From the NCBI RefSeq assembly GCF_012843875.1, contig NZ_JABAFY010000002.1, forward strand, positions 80,448 through 144,447: 64,000 bases of DNA. Direction: 5' to 3'. This DNA is from Desulfovibrio piger (GTDB taxonomy: Bacteria; Desulfobacterota; Desulfovibrionia; Desulfovibrionales; Desulfovibrionaceae). Position numbers and translations under genes: made by a program. Shown here one piece after another: positions 9,254 through 20,700 of this stretch (position 1 is its first letter; every line of letters begins with the position of its first letter). The notes beneath the pieces were generated by a model. The model did not search any database. It was not told the origin of the DNA and was given only the letters and a program-made list of their open reading frames with translations.

Positions 9254-11635
9254 ATGATCCACAGCCGCACTCTCCACGCGCTCGAATTCCCGCAGATCAC
9301 GGAGCACCTCGCCAGCCTGTGCCTTTCCCCGGCCGGCCGCGAGCGTGCTCTTGAGCTGCGTCCGCTGGAAGACGCCGCCGCCGTCACCCACGCGGCGCGC
9401 CTGTATGACGAATCCGCCGTCTGGGCCGCCCGTCCCATGGGCGAGGGCGGCTTTGCCCTGGGGTCCTTCCCCGATGTGGGCGCCTTCCTGCGGGTGGCCG
9501 AAAAGCCCGGCCTGCAGCCCGATACCGATGCCTTCTGGGCCCTGCGCGAGATGCTGCGGCTGGCCAAGGCCGCCCATGCCTCCATCGCCCTGCCCGAAGC
9601 CGAGGACCAGTGGCCGCACCTGCTGGCCCTGGCCCAGGAAACGCCGCTGCCCGTGCAGCTCACGGCGGCCCTGCTGCGCTGCATCTCCGATGACGGCCTG
9701 ATCCGCGACGAGAGCTCGCCCGAACTCTTCCAGGTGCGCAGCGAACTGCGCCGCCTGCACCAGAACTGCATGCGCCGGGTCAAGGACTACGCCATGCAGT
9801 ACAATATGCTGGCCTGGCTGCAGGACGAGTTCATGACCCTGTCCTCGGACCGCTATGTGCTGCCCCTCAAGGCCAACTTCAAGGGCCGCATGCAGGGCAT
9901 CATCCATGACTGGTCCCAGACCGGCGAGACTTGCTATTTCGAGCCCATGTTCCTGGTGGAGATCAACAACCGCCTCCAGGAGCTGAAGCGCGAGGAGCGC
10001 GAGGAAGAGCACAAGGTGCTGGCCTATCTGCGCAGCCTGCTGCTGGCCGAACTGCCCGGGGCGCGTGCCGCCCTGGAACTGCTGGCCCAGCTGGACGTTT
10101 TGCAGGCCAAGCGCCGCCTGGCCGCCGAATACGACGGCCGCTGCGTGCCGCTCTCGCCCGTGGAGGAAGGCGTCTGCCTGCTGGAGACCCGCCATCCCCT
10201 GCTGGCCCTGGTCAGCCTGCGCCAGCGCAAGGACGAACGCGGCAAGAGCGGCGGCCTGCAGCAGGTGCGCCCGCTGGACATCGTGCTGCGTCCCGGCGAA
10301 CGGGCCCTCATCATCACCGGCGGCAACGCCGGCGGCAAGACCGTCTGCCTCAAGACCCTGGGCCTGTGCGTGGCCATGACCCTGAGCGGCCTGCCCGTGC
10401 CCGCGGCCGCCGGTTCGCATCTGCCCTGGTTCGGCCGTGTGGATGCCTTCATCGGTGACGAGCAGAGCCTGGAAGACAACGTTTCCACCTTCACGGCCCA
10501 GATCCAGCATCTGGCCAAGGCCTGGAAGCATCTGGACAGCACCGGCCTCGTGCTGCTGGACGAATTCGGCGCCGGTACCGACCCCGCCCAGGGCGCGGCC
10601 CTGGCCCAGGGCGTGCTGGACGGCCTGCTGGACAAGCAGACCTTCGTGCTGGCCGCCACCCACTTCCCGGCCCTCAAGACCTACGCCCTGTCGCGCGAAG
10701 GCGCGCGGGCCGCTTCGGTGCTCTTCGACCCGCAGAGCAAGAAGCCCCTTTTCAAGCTGGCCTACGACCAGGTGGGCGCCAGCCAGGCCCTGGACGTGGC
10801 CCGCGAGCATGGCCTGCCGGAAAGCATCCTGCGCCGTGCGGAGCATTATCTCCTGCAGGACGGGCAGGACACCAGCGCCCTGCTGGGCCGCCTCAATGCC
10901 CTGGCCGCCGAGCGCGAACAGGAGATCACCCGCCTGCGTCAGGAGCAGGAAAAGGCCCGCCGCGACACCCAGATCATGCGTGAGAAGACCGAGAAGGAAC
11001 GCCTGCGCCTGCATGACGAAGTGCGCGCCAAGGCCGGCGAGCTCATGCGCGCCTGGAAGGAAGGCCGCGCCACCCACAAGCAGGCCCTGAAAGAGATGTC
11101 GCGCCTGCGTGCCGATCTGGCCGCGCCCGTGGTGCAGGAAGAGACCTCGGTGCTGCCGCAGATCGAACATTTCGCGCCCGGCCAGCAGGTCTTCCATACC
11201 GTGTTCAACAAGCGCGGCGTGGTGACCGACGTGGACGAACGCCGCAAGCGCGTGCGCGTGGACCTCAACGGCGTGAGCCTGTGGGCCGCCATGAAGGACG
11301 TGCGCCAGAGCGGCCAGTCCGCCCAGGCTGCGGCCCCCCGTGCGCCGCAGCGCGTCTCCCCGGTCAAGGCCGCCATCGCCAACGACGATGCGCCCGCCCT
11401 GCGCCTCGACCTGCGCGGCATGCGTGCCGACCAGGCCCAGGCCGAAGTGGAACGCTTCCTGGACAAGGCCCTGCTTTCCGGCTTCAGTGAAGTGGAGATC
11501 GTGCACGGTCGCGGCACCGGCGCCCTGCGTCGCCAGATCCATGATTTTCTGCGCTCCTTCCCGGCCGTGGCCCGTTTTGCCACCGCTCCGGAGGATCGCG
11601 GCGGCGATGGCATGACCATCGTCAACCTGCGCTAG
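9254..11635 (+). CDS. mutS2: MutS2 family ATPase/endonuclease
   Basis: 793 residues. The start is the ATG of MIHSRTLHALEFPQI, eight bases after yqeY; the frame stays open upstream inside yqeY but without homology. Walker A GGNAGGKT lies near residue 356 and Walker B LLDEFGAGTDP near 433, a coiled coil near 560-630, and a C-terminal Smr domain (LDLRGMRADQAQAEVE, then EIVHGRGTGALR) from about residue 717. Lacks the mismatch-recognition N-domain of MutS. Family members suppress recombination or rescue collided ribosomes; which applies here is unknown. Confidence 0.93.
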   Translation: MIHSRTLHALEFPQITEHLASLCLSPAGRERALELRPLEDAAAVTHAARLYDESAVWAARPMGEGGFALGSFPDVGAFLRVAEKPGLQPDTDAFWALREMLRLAKAAHASIALPEAEDQWPHLLALAQETPLPVQLTAALLRCISDDGLIRDESSPELFQVRSELRRLHQNCMRRVKDYAMQYNMLAWLQDEFMTLSSDRYVLPLKANFKGRMQGIIHDWSQTGETCYFEPMFLVEINNRLQELKREEREEEHKVLAYLRSLLLAELPGARAALELLAQLDVLQAKRRLAAEYDGRCVPLSPVEEGVCLLETRHPLLALVSLRQRKDERGKSGGLQQVRPLDIVLRPGERALIITGGNAGGKTVCLKTLGLCVAMTLSGLPVPAAAGSHLPWFGRVDAFIGDEQSLEDNVSTFTAQIQHLAKAWKHLDSTGLVLLDEFGAGTDPAQGAALAQGVLDGLLDKQTFVLAATHFPALKTYALSREGARAASVLFDPQSKKPLFKLAYDQVGASQALDVAREHGLPESILRRAEHYLLQDGQDTSALLGRLNALAAEREQEITRLRQEQEKARRDTQIMREKTEKERLRLHDEVRAKAGELMRAWKEGRATHKQALKEMSRLRADLAAPVVQEETSVLPQIEHFAPGQQVFHTVFNKRGVVTDVDERRKRVRVDLNGVSLWAAMKDVRQSGQSAQAAAPRAPQRVSPVKAAIANDDAPALRLDLRGMRADQAQAEVERFLDKALLSGFSEVEIVHGRGTGALRRQIHDFLRSFPAVARFATAPEDRGGDGMTIVNLR

Positions 11636-11663
11636 CACAGCCGGGCAGTCCGGCGAGGGCCTC

Positions 11664-13391
11664 ATGCAGTCCAGAGATGCCATCCGCGCCATCAAGGAGC
11701 GGCTCAACATCACGGATATCGTGCGCCGTTACGTGGATCTCAAGCGTAACGGGCCGCGCTGGGTGGCGCCCTGCCCCTTCCATCAGGAGACCAAGCCCAG
11801 TTTCTCGGTCAACGAGGAACAGGGCCTGTTCTACTGTTTCGGCTGCCAGGCGTCCGGGGACATCTTCGATTTCTACGGCCGCATCAACGGCCTGGATTTC
11901 CGCGAGACCCTGGAGCAGCTGGCCGCCGAGGCCGGCATCACGCTGGATCGCGGGCCCGTTGACAAAAAACGGCAGGAAGAAGACCGGCAGCGGCGTTCTT
12001 CCCGCCAGACCATGCTGCGCATGTACGAGCTGGCGGCGGCCCATTTTGCCGCGGCCCTCAAAAGCCCGGAAGCCGAGGAGTGCCGGGCCTACATACAGCG
12101 GCGCGGCCTGAGCCCGGATGTCGTGGAGCGTTTCGGTCTGGGCTGGGCGCGGCGTGACTGGCATTCGCTGGACCTGGCCCTGCAGCGCGCGGGCTACGAC
12201 ATGCGCCTGGCCGCCGAGGCCGGACTGGTGGGACGCTCGGACCGGGGCTCGGTCTATGACCGCTTTCGGGGCCGTCTCATCTTTCCCATCAAAAACCTTT
12301 CCAACCAAGTCATCGCCTTTGGCGGGCGCATCATCGCGGACGAGGACGAAGCCAAGTACATCAACAGTTCCGATACGCCCATCTATAAGAAAGGAGAACA
12401 TCTTTACGGTCTTGCCCAGGCCAGAAAAGGCATTACTGTAAAGGGACGGGCCCTTTTGACCGAGGGCTACATGGACGTGCTGACCCTGCACCAGTTCGGC
12501 TACGACAATGCCGTGGGCGTGCTGGGCACCGCCCTGACCCCGGACCAGATCAAACGTCTTTCGGGCTTCACCTCGCAGCTCACCCTGTTGTTCGACGGGG
12601 ACCGCGCCGGCCGCAAGGCCGCCCTGCGTTCCTGCGAGATGCTGCTCACCCGCGGTCTGGCCTGCACCGTTGTCCTGATGCCCGAAGGCGAGGACATCGA
12701 CAGCCTGCTGCGCACGCAGGGCGTGGAGGCCTTCGAGGCCCTGCAGGCCCAGGCGCCGGACGGGCTGCGTTTTTGTCTGGACGTGCTGCGCGCCCTGGCC
12801 CCGCGCGAGACCGTGGAATGGGCCAAGAATTTTTTGCGCCATGTGGAAGTGCCGGAGCTGGTCAGCCCCTATGTGTCACGGCTGGCCACCCACCTGCAGC
12901 TTTCCGAGGCGGAATTGCGTCAGGGACTGGCCGACAGCAGACGTCCCGGCCCTGACGGACAGACCACGCGCCCCAGCCGGGCGCGACAGAACATGCGGGA
13001 CCGCCAGATCATGATGTATGCGGTCCGCTACCCCGACCGACTGGACGATCTGCGGGATCTGGGCGCTGACCTGGCCCTGCAGTCGGACATCGCCCGTCAG
13101 TTGTGGGACAAGATCGAAGAATGGGGCTCTGACGAGGCCCCCTACCATCTGGACCAGCGCGAAAAGAATTTCTGGTCCTTCTGCCGGGGCGCCGAAGCGG
13201 CCCCCCGTGATGACGGCGACAGGGAGCTGGAAGCCCTGCGCCATGATCTTGATGCCTATTATGCGGCAACCCAGCGCCAGTCCGTGACGGCCGCCCTGCG
13301 GCAGAACACCGGCACCGGCGACTTTGCCGCTGATTTGGAATATCTTCGCGCACTGCAGGAAACCTTGGAGCAGGGACATGAGCAATCTTAA
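11664..13391 (+). CDS. dnaG: DNA primase
   Basis: Synthesises RNA primers at the replication fork and interacts with DnaB helicase. 575 residues. The N-terminal CHC2 zinc finger ([11 protein letters not shown] and YCFGC) lies near residues 37-63, the primase core has the RGRLIFPI region, and the TOPRIM domain contains [10 protein letters not shown] and LFDGDRAG. The C-terminal helicase-interaction domain is present. The 3' end overlaps rpoD by 14 bases. Confidence 0.96.
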   Translation: MQSRDAIRAIKERLNITDIVRRYVDLKRNGPRWVAPCPFHQETKPSFSVNEEQGLFYCFGCQASGDIFDFYGRINGLDFRETLEQLAAEAGITLDRGPVDKKRQEEDRQRRSSRQTMLRMYELAAAHFAAALKSPEAEECRAYIQRRGLSPDVVERFGLGWARRDWHSLDLALQRAGYDMRLAAEAGLVGRSDRGSVYDRFRGRLIFPIKNLSNQVIAFGGRIIADEDEAKYINSSDTPIYKKGEHLYGLAQARKGITVKGRALLTEGYMDVLTLHQFGYDNAVGVLGTALTPDQIKRLSGFTSQLTLLFDGDRAGRKAALRSCEMLLTRGLACTVVLMPEGEDIDSLLRTQGVEAFEALQAQAPDGLRFCLDVLRALAPRETVEWAKNFLRHVEVPELVSPYVSRLATHLQLSEAELRQGLADSRRPGPDGQTTRPSRARQNMRDRQIMMYAVRYPDRLDDLRDLGADLALQSDIARQLWDKIEEWGSDEAPYHLDQREKNFWSFCRGAEAAPRDDGDRELEALRHDLDAYYAATQRQSVTAALRQNTGTGDFAADLEYLRALQETLEQGHEQS

Positions 13392-15147
13392 AGATATCCA
13401 GCAAATTCAAAGCCTCATCGCCAAGGGCAAGGGCATGGGCTACCTGACCTTCGACGAGGTCAACAAAGCCCTTCCCGTGGAGATGAACACTCCCGAGCAG
13501 TTCGAGGAGATCATCGGCATCTTTGAGCAGCTGGAGATCGCCATCGTCGATTCCGAAAAGGACGGCAAAAAAATCTCCGCCACGCCCACCGAAACCGACG
13601 ACGACGCCATGGACGGCTCCCTGGAGCTGGCCGAAGACGAAGAATCCGCCGACTATTCCTCGCGCAGCACCGACCCGGTGCGCATGTACCTGCGCGAGAT
13701 GGGCGCCGTGCCCCTGCTGGATCGCGACGGTGAAGTGGTCATCGCCAAAAAGATCGAGATGGGCGAGCAGGACGTGCTCTACGCCCTGGTGGAAGTGCCC
13801 GTGGCCGTGGAAGAGCTCATCAACGTGGGCGAGGACCTGCGCCAGAACCGCATCAAGCTCAAGGACGTGGTCAAGACCATCGAAGAAGACGATCCCAGCG
13901 AAGACGAGCTCAACCAGCGCTCCCGCGTCATCCTGCTGCTGGACGAGATCAAGCAGATCTTCAAGAAAAAGCGCAAGATCTACAAGAAGCTGGACGACTG
14001 CAACACCCTTGACCGCAAGGTGACCGCCATCCAGAAGGAGATCATCAGCTACAAGGAAGAGATCGTCACCCGCCTGCGCGACATCAAGCTGGAAAAGACC
14101 CTCATCGACCGCATCATCGAAACGGTCGAGGACTACGTGCGCCAGATGCACAACTGCCAGCGCGACCTTTCGGCCTACATCCTGTCCACCGGGCGTACCC
14201 AGGCCGAGATCCAGGAGATGTTCACCGGCCTTGAGCAGCGCACCATCAATCCCAATGATGCCGCCCGCGACCTCAAGCTCAGCGTGGACGAGCTCTTCTC
14301 CTTCAAGGAAATGATCATCGGCAAGATCGAGATCCTGAGCCGTCTGCAGGAAAAGTGCTGCCACAACGTCAACGACCTGGAAGAAGTGCTGTGGCGCATC
14401 AAGCGCGGCAACACCGCCGCCATGCGCGCCAAGCAGGAGCTCATCCGCTCCAACCTGCGTCTGGTGGTCTCCATCGCCAAAAAGTACACCAACCGCGGTC
14501 TCCAGTTCCTGGACCTCATCCAGGAAGGCAACATCGGCCTCATGAAGGCCGTGGACAAGTTCGAGTACCAGCGCGGTTACAAGTTCTCCACCTACGCCAC
14601 CTGGTGGATCCGTCAGGCCATCACCCGCGCCATCGCGGACCAGGCCCGCACCATCCGTATCCCGGTGCACATGATCGAGACCATCAACAAGCTCATCCGC
14701 ACCTCGCGTTACCTGGTGCAGGAGCTGGGCCGTGATCCCACGCCCGAAGAGATCGCCGAGCGCATGGAATACCCGGTGGAAAAGGTCAAGAAAGTGCTCA
14801 AGATCGCCAAGGAACCCATCTCGCTGGAAACGCCCATCGGCGACGAGGAAGATTCCAGCCTGGGCGATTTCATCGAGGACAAGAAGGCCGTGGCCCCCGC
14901 CGAGGAAGTCATCAATACCAAGCTGTCCGAACAGCTGGCGGCCGTGCTGGCCGATCTGACGCCCCGCGAGGAACAGGTGCTGCGCAAGCGTTTCGGTATC
15001 GCCGAAAAGAGCGACCATACCCTGGAAGAAGTGGGCAAGCTCTTCAACGTCACCCGTGAACGCATCCGCCAGATCGAGGCCAAGGCCCTGCGCAAGCTGC
15101 GTCATCCCGTGCGCAGCCAGCCCCTGCGTTCCTACTACGAAAACTAG
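13378..15147 (+). CDS. rpoD: Primary sigma factor RpoD (sigma-70)
   Basis: Directs RNA polymerase to housekeeping promoters. 589 residues starting [19 protein letters not shown]; this ATG has a ggagcaggg RBS and matches region 1.1, whereas the frame open upstream has no homology. Region 2 ([15 protein letters not shown], near residue 401) contacts the -10 element, and the 4.2 helix-turn-helix is [20 protein letters not shown] near residues 548-567. Overlap with dnaG fits the classic operon. Confidence 0.97.
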   Translation: MSNLKDIQQIQSLIAKGKGMGYLTFDEVNKALPVEMNTPEQFEEIIGIFEQLEIAIVDSEKDGKKISATPTETDDDAMDGSLELAEDEESADYSSRSTDPVRMYLREMGAVPLLDRDGEVVIAKKIEMGEQDVLYALVEVPVAVEELINVGEDLRQNRIKLKDVVKTIEEDDPSEDELNQRSRVILLLDEIKQIFKKKRKIYKKLDDCNTLDRKVTAIQKEIISYKEEIVTRLRDIKLEKTLIDRIIETVEDYVRQMHNCQRDLSAYILSTGRTQAEIQEMFTGLEQRTINPNDAARDLKLSVDELFSFKEMIIGKIEILSRLQEKCCHNVNDLEEVLWRIKRGNTAAMRAKQELIRSNLRLVVSIAKKYTNRGLQFLDLIQEGNIGLMKAVDKFEYQRGYKFSTYATWWIRQAITRAIADQARTIRIPVHMIETINKLIRTSRYLVQELGRDPTPEEIAERMEYPVEKVKKVLKIAKEPISLETPIGDEEDSSLGDFIEDKKAVAPAEEVINTKLSEQLAAVLADLTPREEQVLRKRFGIAEKSDHTLEEVGKLFNVTRERIRQIEAKALRKLRHPVRSQPLRSYYEN

Positions 15148-15149
15148 TC

Positions 15150-15851
15150 ATGCTGCGTAGCCTCTGCCTGATCCTTTTCCTGTGCTGCGTGCTCGTGGCC
15201 GGGGCCCTCCCCGGCACGGGCCGCGCACAGACGGACGCTCTGCCCCATCTGGAACAGATCGCCGTCCGGGGCAAGACCTCGGTGGCCTCCTGTCTGGACG
15301 GCGACACCATGCAGCTGACCAACCGCAGCCGCGTGCGCATGGCCGGCATCGACACGCCGGAGCTCAAGCCCCGCAAGGGCAAGCCCCAGTTCTACGCCCG
15401 CGAAGCGCGGGAACTGCTCACCCGTCTGGCCCGCGGCCAGGAGGTCCGGTTCTTTGCCGTGGACAAGGAAGGCAAGGACAAGTACGGCCGCATCGTCGCG
15501 GACGTGCGCCTCAAGGACGGTCGCTCGCTCAACGGCATCATGGTGCGTGAAGGCGCGGCCTTCTTCTATCCCCACAAGGGGCTGGACAAGGAGTACCAGG
15601 ACTGGCTGCTGGGCCTGCAGGCCGAAGCCATCAAGGAACGGCGCGGCATGTGGGCCGAGGTGCTCTCCCGCCCCGAAGCCCTGAAGAATTACACCGGCAA
15701 CCGCAATTCCCTGCGCTTCTTCCCTGCCGACTGCCCTGACGCCCAGAAGATGAAGCCCCGCAACCGCATCCATTTCGGCACCCTCATGGATGCCTTCATG
15801 GCCGGTTATGCCCCGGCCCGAGTCTGCCCCTTCTGGCCGGAGGAAAAATAA
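15150..15851 (+). CDS. Secreted thermonuclease-family (SNase-like) nuclease
   Basis: 233 residues. A signal peptide (residues 1-26, [18 protein letters not shown]) predicts export to the periplasm. The SNase core follows: [26 protein letters not shown] with the first catalytic Arg/Asp set, then [10 protein letters not shown] and [11 protein letters not shown], ending in the ERRGMW helix. Ca2+-dependent hydrolysis of DNA or RNA is expected. Starts two bases after rpoD. The C-terminal 60 residues contain two extra cysteines and a LMDAFMAGY segment of unknown role. Confidence 0.85.
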   Translation: MLRSLCLILFLCCVLVAGALPGTGRAQTDALPHLEQIAVRGKTSVASCLDGDTMQLTNRSRVRMAGIDTPELKPRKGKPQFYAREARELLTRLARGQEVRFFAVDKEGKDKYGRIVADVRLKDGRSLNGIMVREGAAFFYPHKGLDKEYQDWLLGLQAEAIKERRGMWAEVLSRPEALKNYTGNRNSLRFFPADCPDAQKMKPRNRIHFGTLMDAFMAGYAPARVCPFWPEEK

Positions 15852-15855
15852 GATC

Positions 15856-16584
15856 ATGTCCCATCAGCCTCCTCTTTCCGACCAGCAGGCCCTGGTCATC
15901 TTTTCCGGCGGCCAGGATTCGGCCACCTGCCTTGCCTGGGCCCTTTCCCGCTTTGCCCGCGTCCATACGCTGGGCTTCGATTACGGCCAGCGCCACTCCG
16001 TGGAACTGGAATGCCGCGGCAAGGTCCGCAGCGCCATCGCGGCCCTCAAGCCGGAATGGCAGGACCGTCTGGGGCCCGACACCCTGCTGGACATCAGCCT
16101 GTTCCGCCAGCTGGCCGACACGGCCCTGACCTCGGACATGCCCATCGAGCAGGAAGGCGAAGGCATCCCCAACACTTTCGTGCCGGGCCGCAACCTGCTG
16201 TTCATCATGCACGCCGCAGCCTGGGCCTACGGCAAAAACATCCGCCATCTGGTGCTGGGCGTGTGCGAGAGCGACTCCTCCGGTTACCCGGACTGCCGCG
16301 ACGACAGCATCAAGGCCATGCAGGTGGCCCTCAATACCGGCATGGACAGCCATTTCGTGCTGCATACGCCGCTCATGTGGCTGGACAAGGCCAATACCTG
16401 GCGCCTGGCCGAAGATCTGGGCGGCATGCCGCTGGTGGACTGCATCCTTGAGCAGAGCCATACCTGCTACGAGGGCACGCGCGGCGAGCGCTATCCCTGG
16501 GGCTACGGCTGCGGCCAGTGCCCGGCCTGCAAGCTGCGCGCCCACGGCTATGAGGTCTATCTTTCCCGCTATCACCAGAAGTGA
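15856..16584 (+). CDS. queC: 7-cyano-7-deazaguanine synthase
   Basis: Converts 7-carboxy-7-deazaguanine to preQ0, an ATP-dependent step of queuosine synthesis. 242 residues. The ATG of [19 protein letters not shown] is chosen because the PP-loop [13 protein letters not shown] must lie near the N-terminus. Further motifs: [20 protein letters not shown], and the C-terminal zinc site formed by [11 protein letters not shown]. Begins four bases after the nuclease gene. Confidence 0.92.
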   Translation: MSHQPPLSDQQALVIFSGGQDSATCLAWALSRFARVHTLGFDYGQRHSVELECRGKVRSAIAALKPEWQDRLGPDTLLDISLFRQLADTALTSDMPIEQEGEGIPNTFVPGRNLLFIMHAAAWAYGKNIRHLVLGVCESDSSGYPDCRDDSIKAMQVALNTGMDSHFVLHTPLMWLDKANTWRLAEDLGGMPLVDCILEQSHTCYEGTRGERYPWGYGCGQCPACKLRAHGYEVYLSRYHQK

Positions 16585-16591
16585 GGCCGTC

Positions 16592-17149
16592 ATGGCAGCC
16601 AAGAAACAACTGACCGCCGCCCAGGGCATGGATGCCGCCTGCATCCTCTTTGAGCTCAACAGCAAGCGCGAGCATATCGTCAATCTGGCTTTCGGTGCGG
16701 AGATCCCCGAAGCCTGCCTGACGGAGCCCGGCGCCCTGCCCGACTTCTGCGCCGAGTGGCGGGCCTTCGTCCACGCCACGGTCACGGCCGGGCTCATGCA
16801 GCACGCGCCCAATAGCGTGCTGGTGGGCTATCTGCGCCGCACCGGCGAACTGCTGGCCGCCACGGCCAAAGCCGAAGGCGCCAGCCTGCATACCCAGGCC
16901 GTGCCTGTCTCCGAGGACAGCCTCAATGCCTTCGTGGACGGCCCCTTTGCCGCCTACATGCCCTTGCTGGCGCAGGAAAAGCAACACCAGTGCCCCGTGC
17001 TCTTCTGCCGCCGCCTGGGCTATGACGAGGACAGCCGCATCACGCCCGAGATCCTGAAGAAGATCCAGGCCCGTCTGGCCGCGGTCATGGCCCTGGTCAT
17101 CACCGCCATCTGGGACAAACTGGACCAGTACGAGATCGCGGCGGATTAG
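16592..17149 (+). CDS. Conserved hypothetical protein
   Basis: 185 residues starting MAAKKQLTAAQGMDAACILF, seven bases after queC. Mostly helical, cytoplasmic by composition, with three cysteines and no known motif. A Rho-independent terminator follows immediately, so this ends the queC transcription unit. I do not recognise the family. Confidence 0.6.
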   Translation: MAAKKQLTAAQGMDAACILFELNSKREHIVNLAFGAEIPEACLTEPGALPDFCAEWRAFVHATVTAGLMQHAPNSVLVGYLRRTGELLAATAKAEGASLHTQAVPVSEDSLNAFVDGPFAAYMPLLAQEKQHQCPVLFCRRLGYDEDSRITPEILKKIQARLAAVMALVITAIWDKLDQYEIAAD

Positions 17150-17171
17150 CTGCGACACACACATTGCACGT

Positions 17172-17204
17172 AAAAAAGCCTGTCCTTGGGGACAGGCTTT
17201 TTTT
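17172..17204 (+). terminator. Rho-independent terminator closing the queC unit
   Basis: Stem aaaaaagcctgtcc (17172-17185), loop ttgg, and complementary arm running into a T8 stretch. Separates the housekeeping block from the biosynthetic operon. Confidence 0.92.
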
Positions 17205-17740
17205 GTCCCTGTCTGCTCCCGGCGAATCCCGCCGTACCACCAGCAAGCCCCCCGATGATTTTCAGCATGTCGTGCCTTCGTTTACACGAGGAGGAACGAC
17301 TTTTTTACGAAAATATAATTTTTTTTGAAGAATTACGTTTTCTTTATTGACTTTGAAATTCTTTTTCAATATGTTTTATCAAGAAACCTCCCACACCCTC
17401 AGCCAGACCCCATTGCCATGCACTACCCTGCCTCCCGCTCGCTCTCCGCCGCATCCAGCCTGCCCCGCGGCAAACGCCTCCCCGTGTCCCTCACCGGCCT
17501 GGCCTCCATGATTCTCCCCGGCATCATATCCAGAAGATCCTCCTTTGCTCCTTTCTGCGGAACTCCCTGCTGTCCTGTATGCCCGGTGCCAGCTTCCAGC
17601 TGAACGCTCCAGGGCACTTTGCCAGAACAAACACCCCCCGGCATAACGGCCCCGCTCCTTCGTGCGCTTATCCGCTACCGGTCTGTCCGCCGTGCCCACG
17701 GGATGCCCTTTGCTCTGGCCCACCCAGAAAAGGAGGGAAC
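17205..17740. other. AT-rich promoter region and long leader of the PKS/NRPS operon
   Basis: About 535 bases. Bases 17280-17390 are markedly AT-rich compared with the rest of the window and contain the promoter. The 365 bases between the -10 box and the first gene hold only an unconvincing short frame (17325-17603, no RBS). No known riboswitch was recognised in this leader. Confidence 0.6.
17347..17375 (+). promoter_or_regulatory. Promoter of the PKS/NRPS operon with an overlapping Fur-box-like palindrome
   Basis: TTGACT (17347-17352), 17-base spacer, TATGTT (17370-17375). The whole spacer, TTGAAATTCTTTTTCAA (17353-17369), is an inverted repeat resembling the TGAAAAT-n-ATTTTCA type of Fur site described for sulfate reducers. 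Binding there would block polymerase. Promoter confidence is good; the Fur assignment is inference. Confidence 0.6.
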
Positions 17741-20700
17741 ATGGCGACGCAGTGTCCCGGTACGACATGCAAGACCGGAGATGATGCCTTCGTCTCCATC
17801 ATCGACGGCATCCGTAAAAAAGCCCTGAGCCACCCCGACTCTCCGGCGCTCAGTTTTCTTCCCGACGGAAAAGCGGAAAATGCCGAGCTCTGCTCGTACA
17901 GCCGCCTCGACATGCGGGCGCGTGCCATTGCCGCGGCCATCCAGGCCACAGGTCAGGGCGACGGCCGTCCCGTCCTGCTGATGCTGCCGCCGGGCCTGGA
18001 ATTCATCGCGGCCTTTTTCGGCTGCCTGTACGCGCGGGCCATCGCCGTTCCCATGACACCTCCAGGTCTGGCCCGCATGGCCCGCACATTCAATCGTCTG
18101 GCCCGCATTGTGGAAGACTCCGGCTCACGCGTCTTCATCACTTCCGCACGTCTGTGCAAGGCGGTGGAAGAACTGGCCGAACGCGTCCATTTTGCCGACA
18201 GCATACGGATCATCTGCCTTGATGAGACCGACGATACCCTGTCCCGGTTCTGGCAGGAACTTCCTTTGACTGCGCATACGCCCGGATGGCTGCAATATAC
18301 CTCCGGCTCCACCAGCAGCCCCAAAGGAGTCATCATCACTCACGGCAACATCATGGCCAATCTGGACAGCATCGCCGGGCACATGCGGCTCCGGGAAAAT
18401 ATTCCCACCGTCAGCTGGCTGCCCCCCTTCCACGACATGGGCCTCGTGGGCGGCATCCTGACGCCGCTCCATCTGGGCTGCCTGTGCGTCACCATGCCTC
18501 CCATGGCCTTCCTGCGCCAACCTCTCTGCTGGCTGCGCGCCGTCACCCACTATCGCGCCCAGCTGACGGGCGGCCCCAACTTTGCCTACGACCTTTGCTG
18601 CGACCGCATCCCGGAGGATCGGCTCCGGGAGCTGGATCTCAGTTCGCTTTCCGTCTGCTACTGCGGCTCCGAGCCCATCCGCCTGAAGACCATCCGCCGT
18701 TTCCTGGAGCGTTTCAGTTCCGCCGGTCTCGATCCTGCCAGTTTCTATCCTTGCTACGGCCTTGCGGAGAACACGCTGTTCACCACAGGCTGCTGGAAAA
18801 ATGACGGCGATTTTGCCGTTTTTCTCGACAAGCAGGAATATGCCGCAGGCCGCATACGCTTCCTGCAGGAGCAGCACGCCGATGCCATGCCGCTGCTTTC
18901 CTGCGGCACGGCCGGGCGTAACAACGACGTGCGCATCGTCGATCCCCAGACATGCCGGGAGGTCGAAGAAAAGGAGCTGGGCGAGATCTGGATCAGGGGG
19001 ACGTGCGTTTCTCCGGGATACTGGGAACAGCCCGAAGCCACGAAGACCGTCCTGCATGCCGTGCTGGCCGGATCCGGCGAAGGGCCCTTCCTGCGGACAG
19101 GTGACATGGGCTTCATGTCCGGGGGGCATCTTTTCGTCTCCGGGAGATGCAAAGAAATGATCATCCTCAACGGCCGCAATTTTTTCCCGCAGGACCTTGA
19201 GGAATGCGTCCTGCAGAACGTGCCGGGGCTGGAGCAGAATGGCGCTGCCGCCTTCGGCATCGACAGCGATGCCGGCGAACGGCTGGTCATGGTCTTCGAG
19301 ACCCGCCTGCCCGCGACAGCCCACGAGGCGACGCTGGCGGCCATCCGGCGCAGCCTTTCCGAAGAATTCGACATCTCCCCCTGCGCCGTCGTCCTCTGCA
19401 AACGGCATGGCGTGCCCAAGACCACCAGCGGCAAGATCCAGCAGTCCCTGTGCCGCCATCTTTACCTTCACGGCGAACTGCCCGTACTGGCGGAATGGCG
19501 GGAAGAGCCCCGCGCCGGGGCCCCCGCCTGGACTCGTCCCCCGCAGGAGCAGGATGGCCTCGCCTCCCGCGAGGCCTGGCAAAACTGGTTGCGTGACGGC
19601 CTTTCCGCGCGCCTGGGGCTTTCCCCGGACAGCGTGGGCCTGCACACGCCGTTCAGCTCCCTGGGCATGGGATCGGCCACGGCCGTGGCCCTGACCGGGG
19701 AATTGCAGCAGGCCTGCGGCCGTCCTCTGCCCACGACCCTGTTCTATGACCATGCCGACATCGCCTCGCTGGCGTCGTTCATGGCCGGGGACCTTTCCGA
19801 TGAAGCCCCGTTGCCCGCGCACTGCGCCGGACAACAGGCGGTGGCCATCATCGGCATGGCCTGCCGTCTGCCGGGCGCCGACAGCCCCGAGGCTCTGGAG
19901 GCACTGCTCTTCGGCGGCAAGGATGCCATCACCCGGCGCGACCCCGCCCACCGGGATGGTACGGCCGCTCCTGAAGACGGGGACAGGGCTGTCTGGGGCG
20001 GTTTTCTGGACAACATCAGCGCTTTCGATGCCGCTCTGTTCGGTATCTCTCCCCGCGAAGCCGTGGAGATCGATCCCCAGCAGCGCCTGCTGCTGGAAGT
20101 CTCCTGGCAGGCCCTGGAGCGGGCCGGGATCGCGCCGGACAGCTTGCGCCGCAGCCGCACAGGCGTCTTCACGGGCATCAGCTCTTCCGATTACGAGAAC
20201 CGCCGTCTCCAGTGCGGCCAGAGCCTCAACGCCTATGTGGGGACGGGAAACGCCCACAGCATCGCGGCCAACCGCCTTTCCTATTTCTACGGGCTCGAAG
20301 GCCCGAGCATGGCCGTAGACAGCGCCTGCTCGTCCTCGCTGCTGGCCCTGCACCTGGCCTGCCGCAGCCTGCGGGACGGCGAATGCGAGACCGCTCTTGC
20401 CTGCGGCGTCAATATCCTGGCCGGAAGCGAAGGACAGGATATCTTCACCGACGCCCATCTCATGGCCCCGGACGGCCGCTGCAAGACCTTTTCCGCCGAC
20501 GCCGACGGCTATGTCCGCGCCGAAGGCTGCGTAGTGCTCGTTCTTAAAACGCTGGAAAGGGCCCTGAACGACCAGGACCCCATCCTGGGCATCGTCCGCG
20601 GTTCGGCAGTCAACCAGGACGGCCGGAGCAACGGCCTTACGGCCCCCAGCCGCCGGGCCCAGGCCCGCCTGCTGCGCGAAGCTCTCCATAACGCCGGGCT

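Noticed and set aside
17325..17603. 92-codon frame in the leader of the biosynthetic operon
   Set aside because: No ribosome-binding site, overlaps the promoter, unremarkable composition; not called as a leader peptide.
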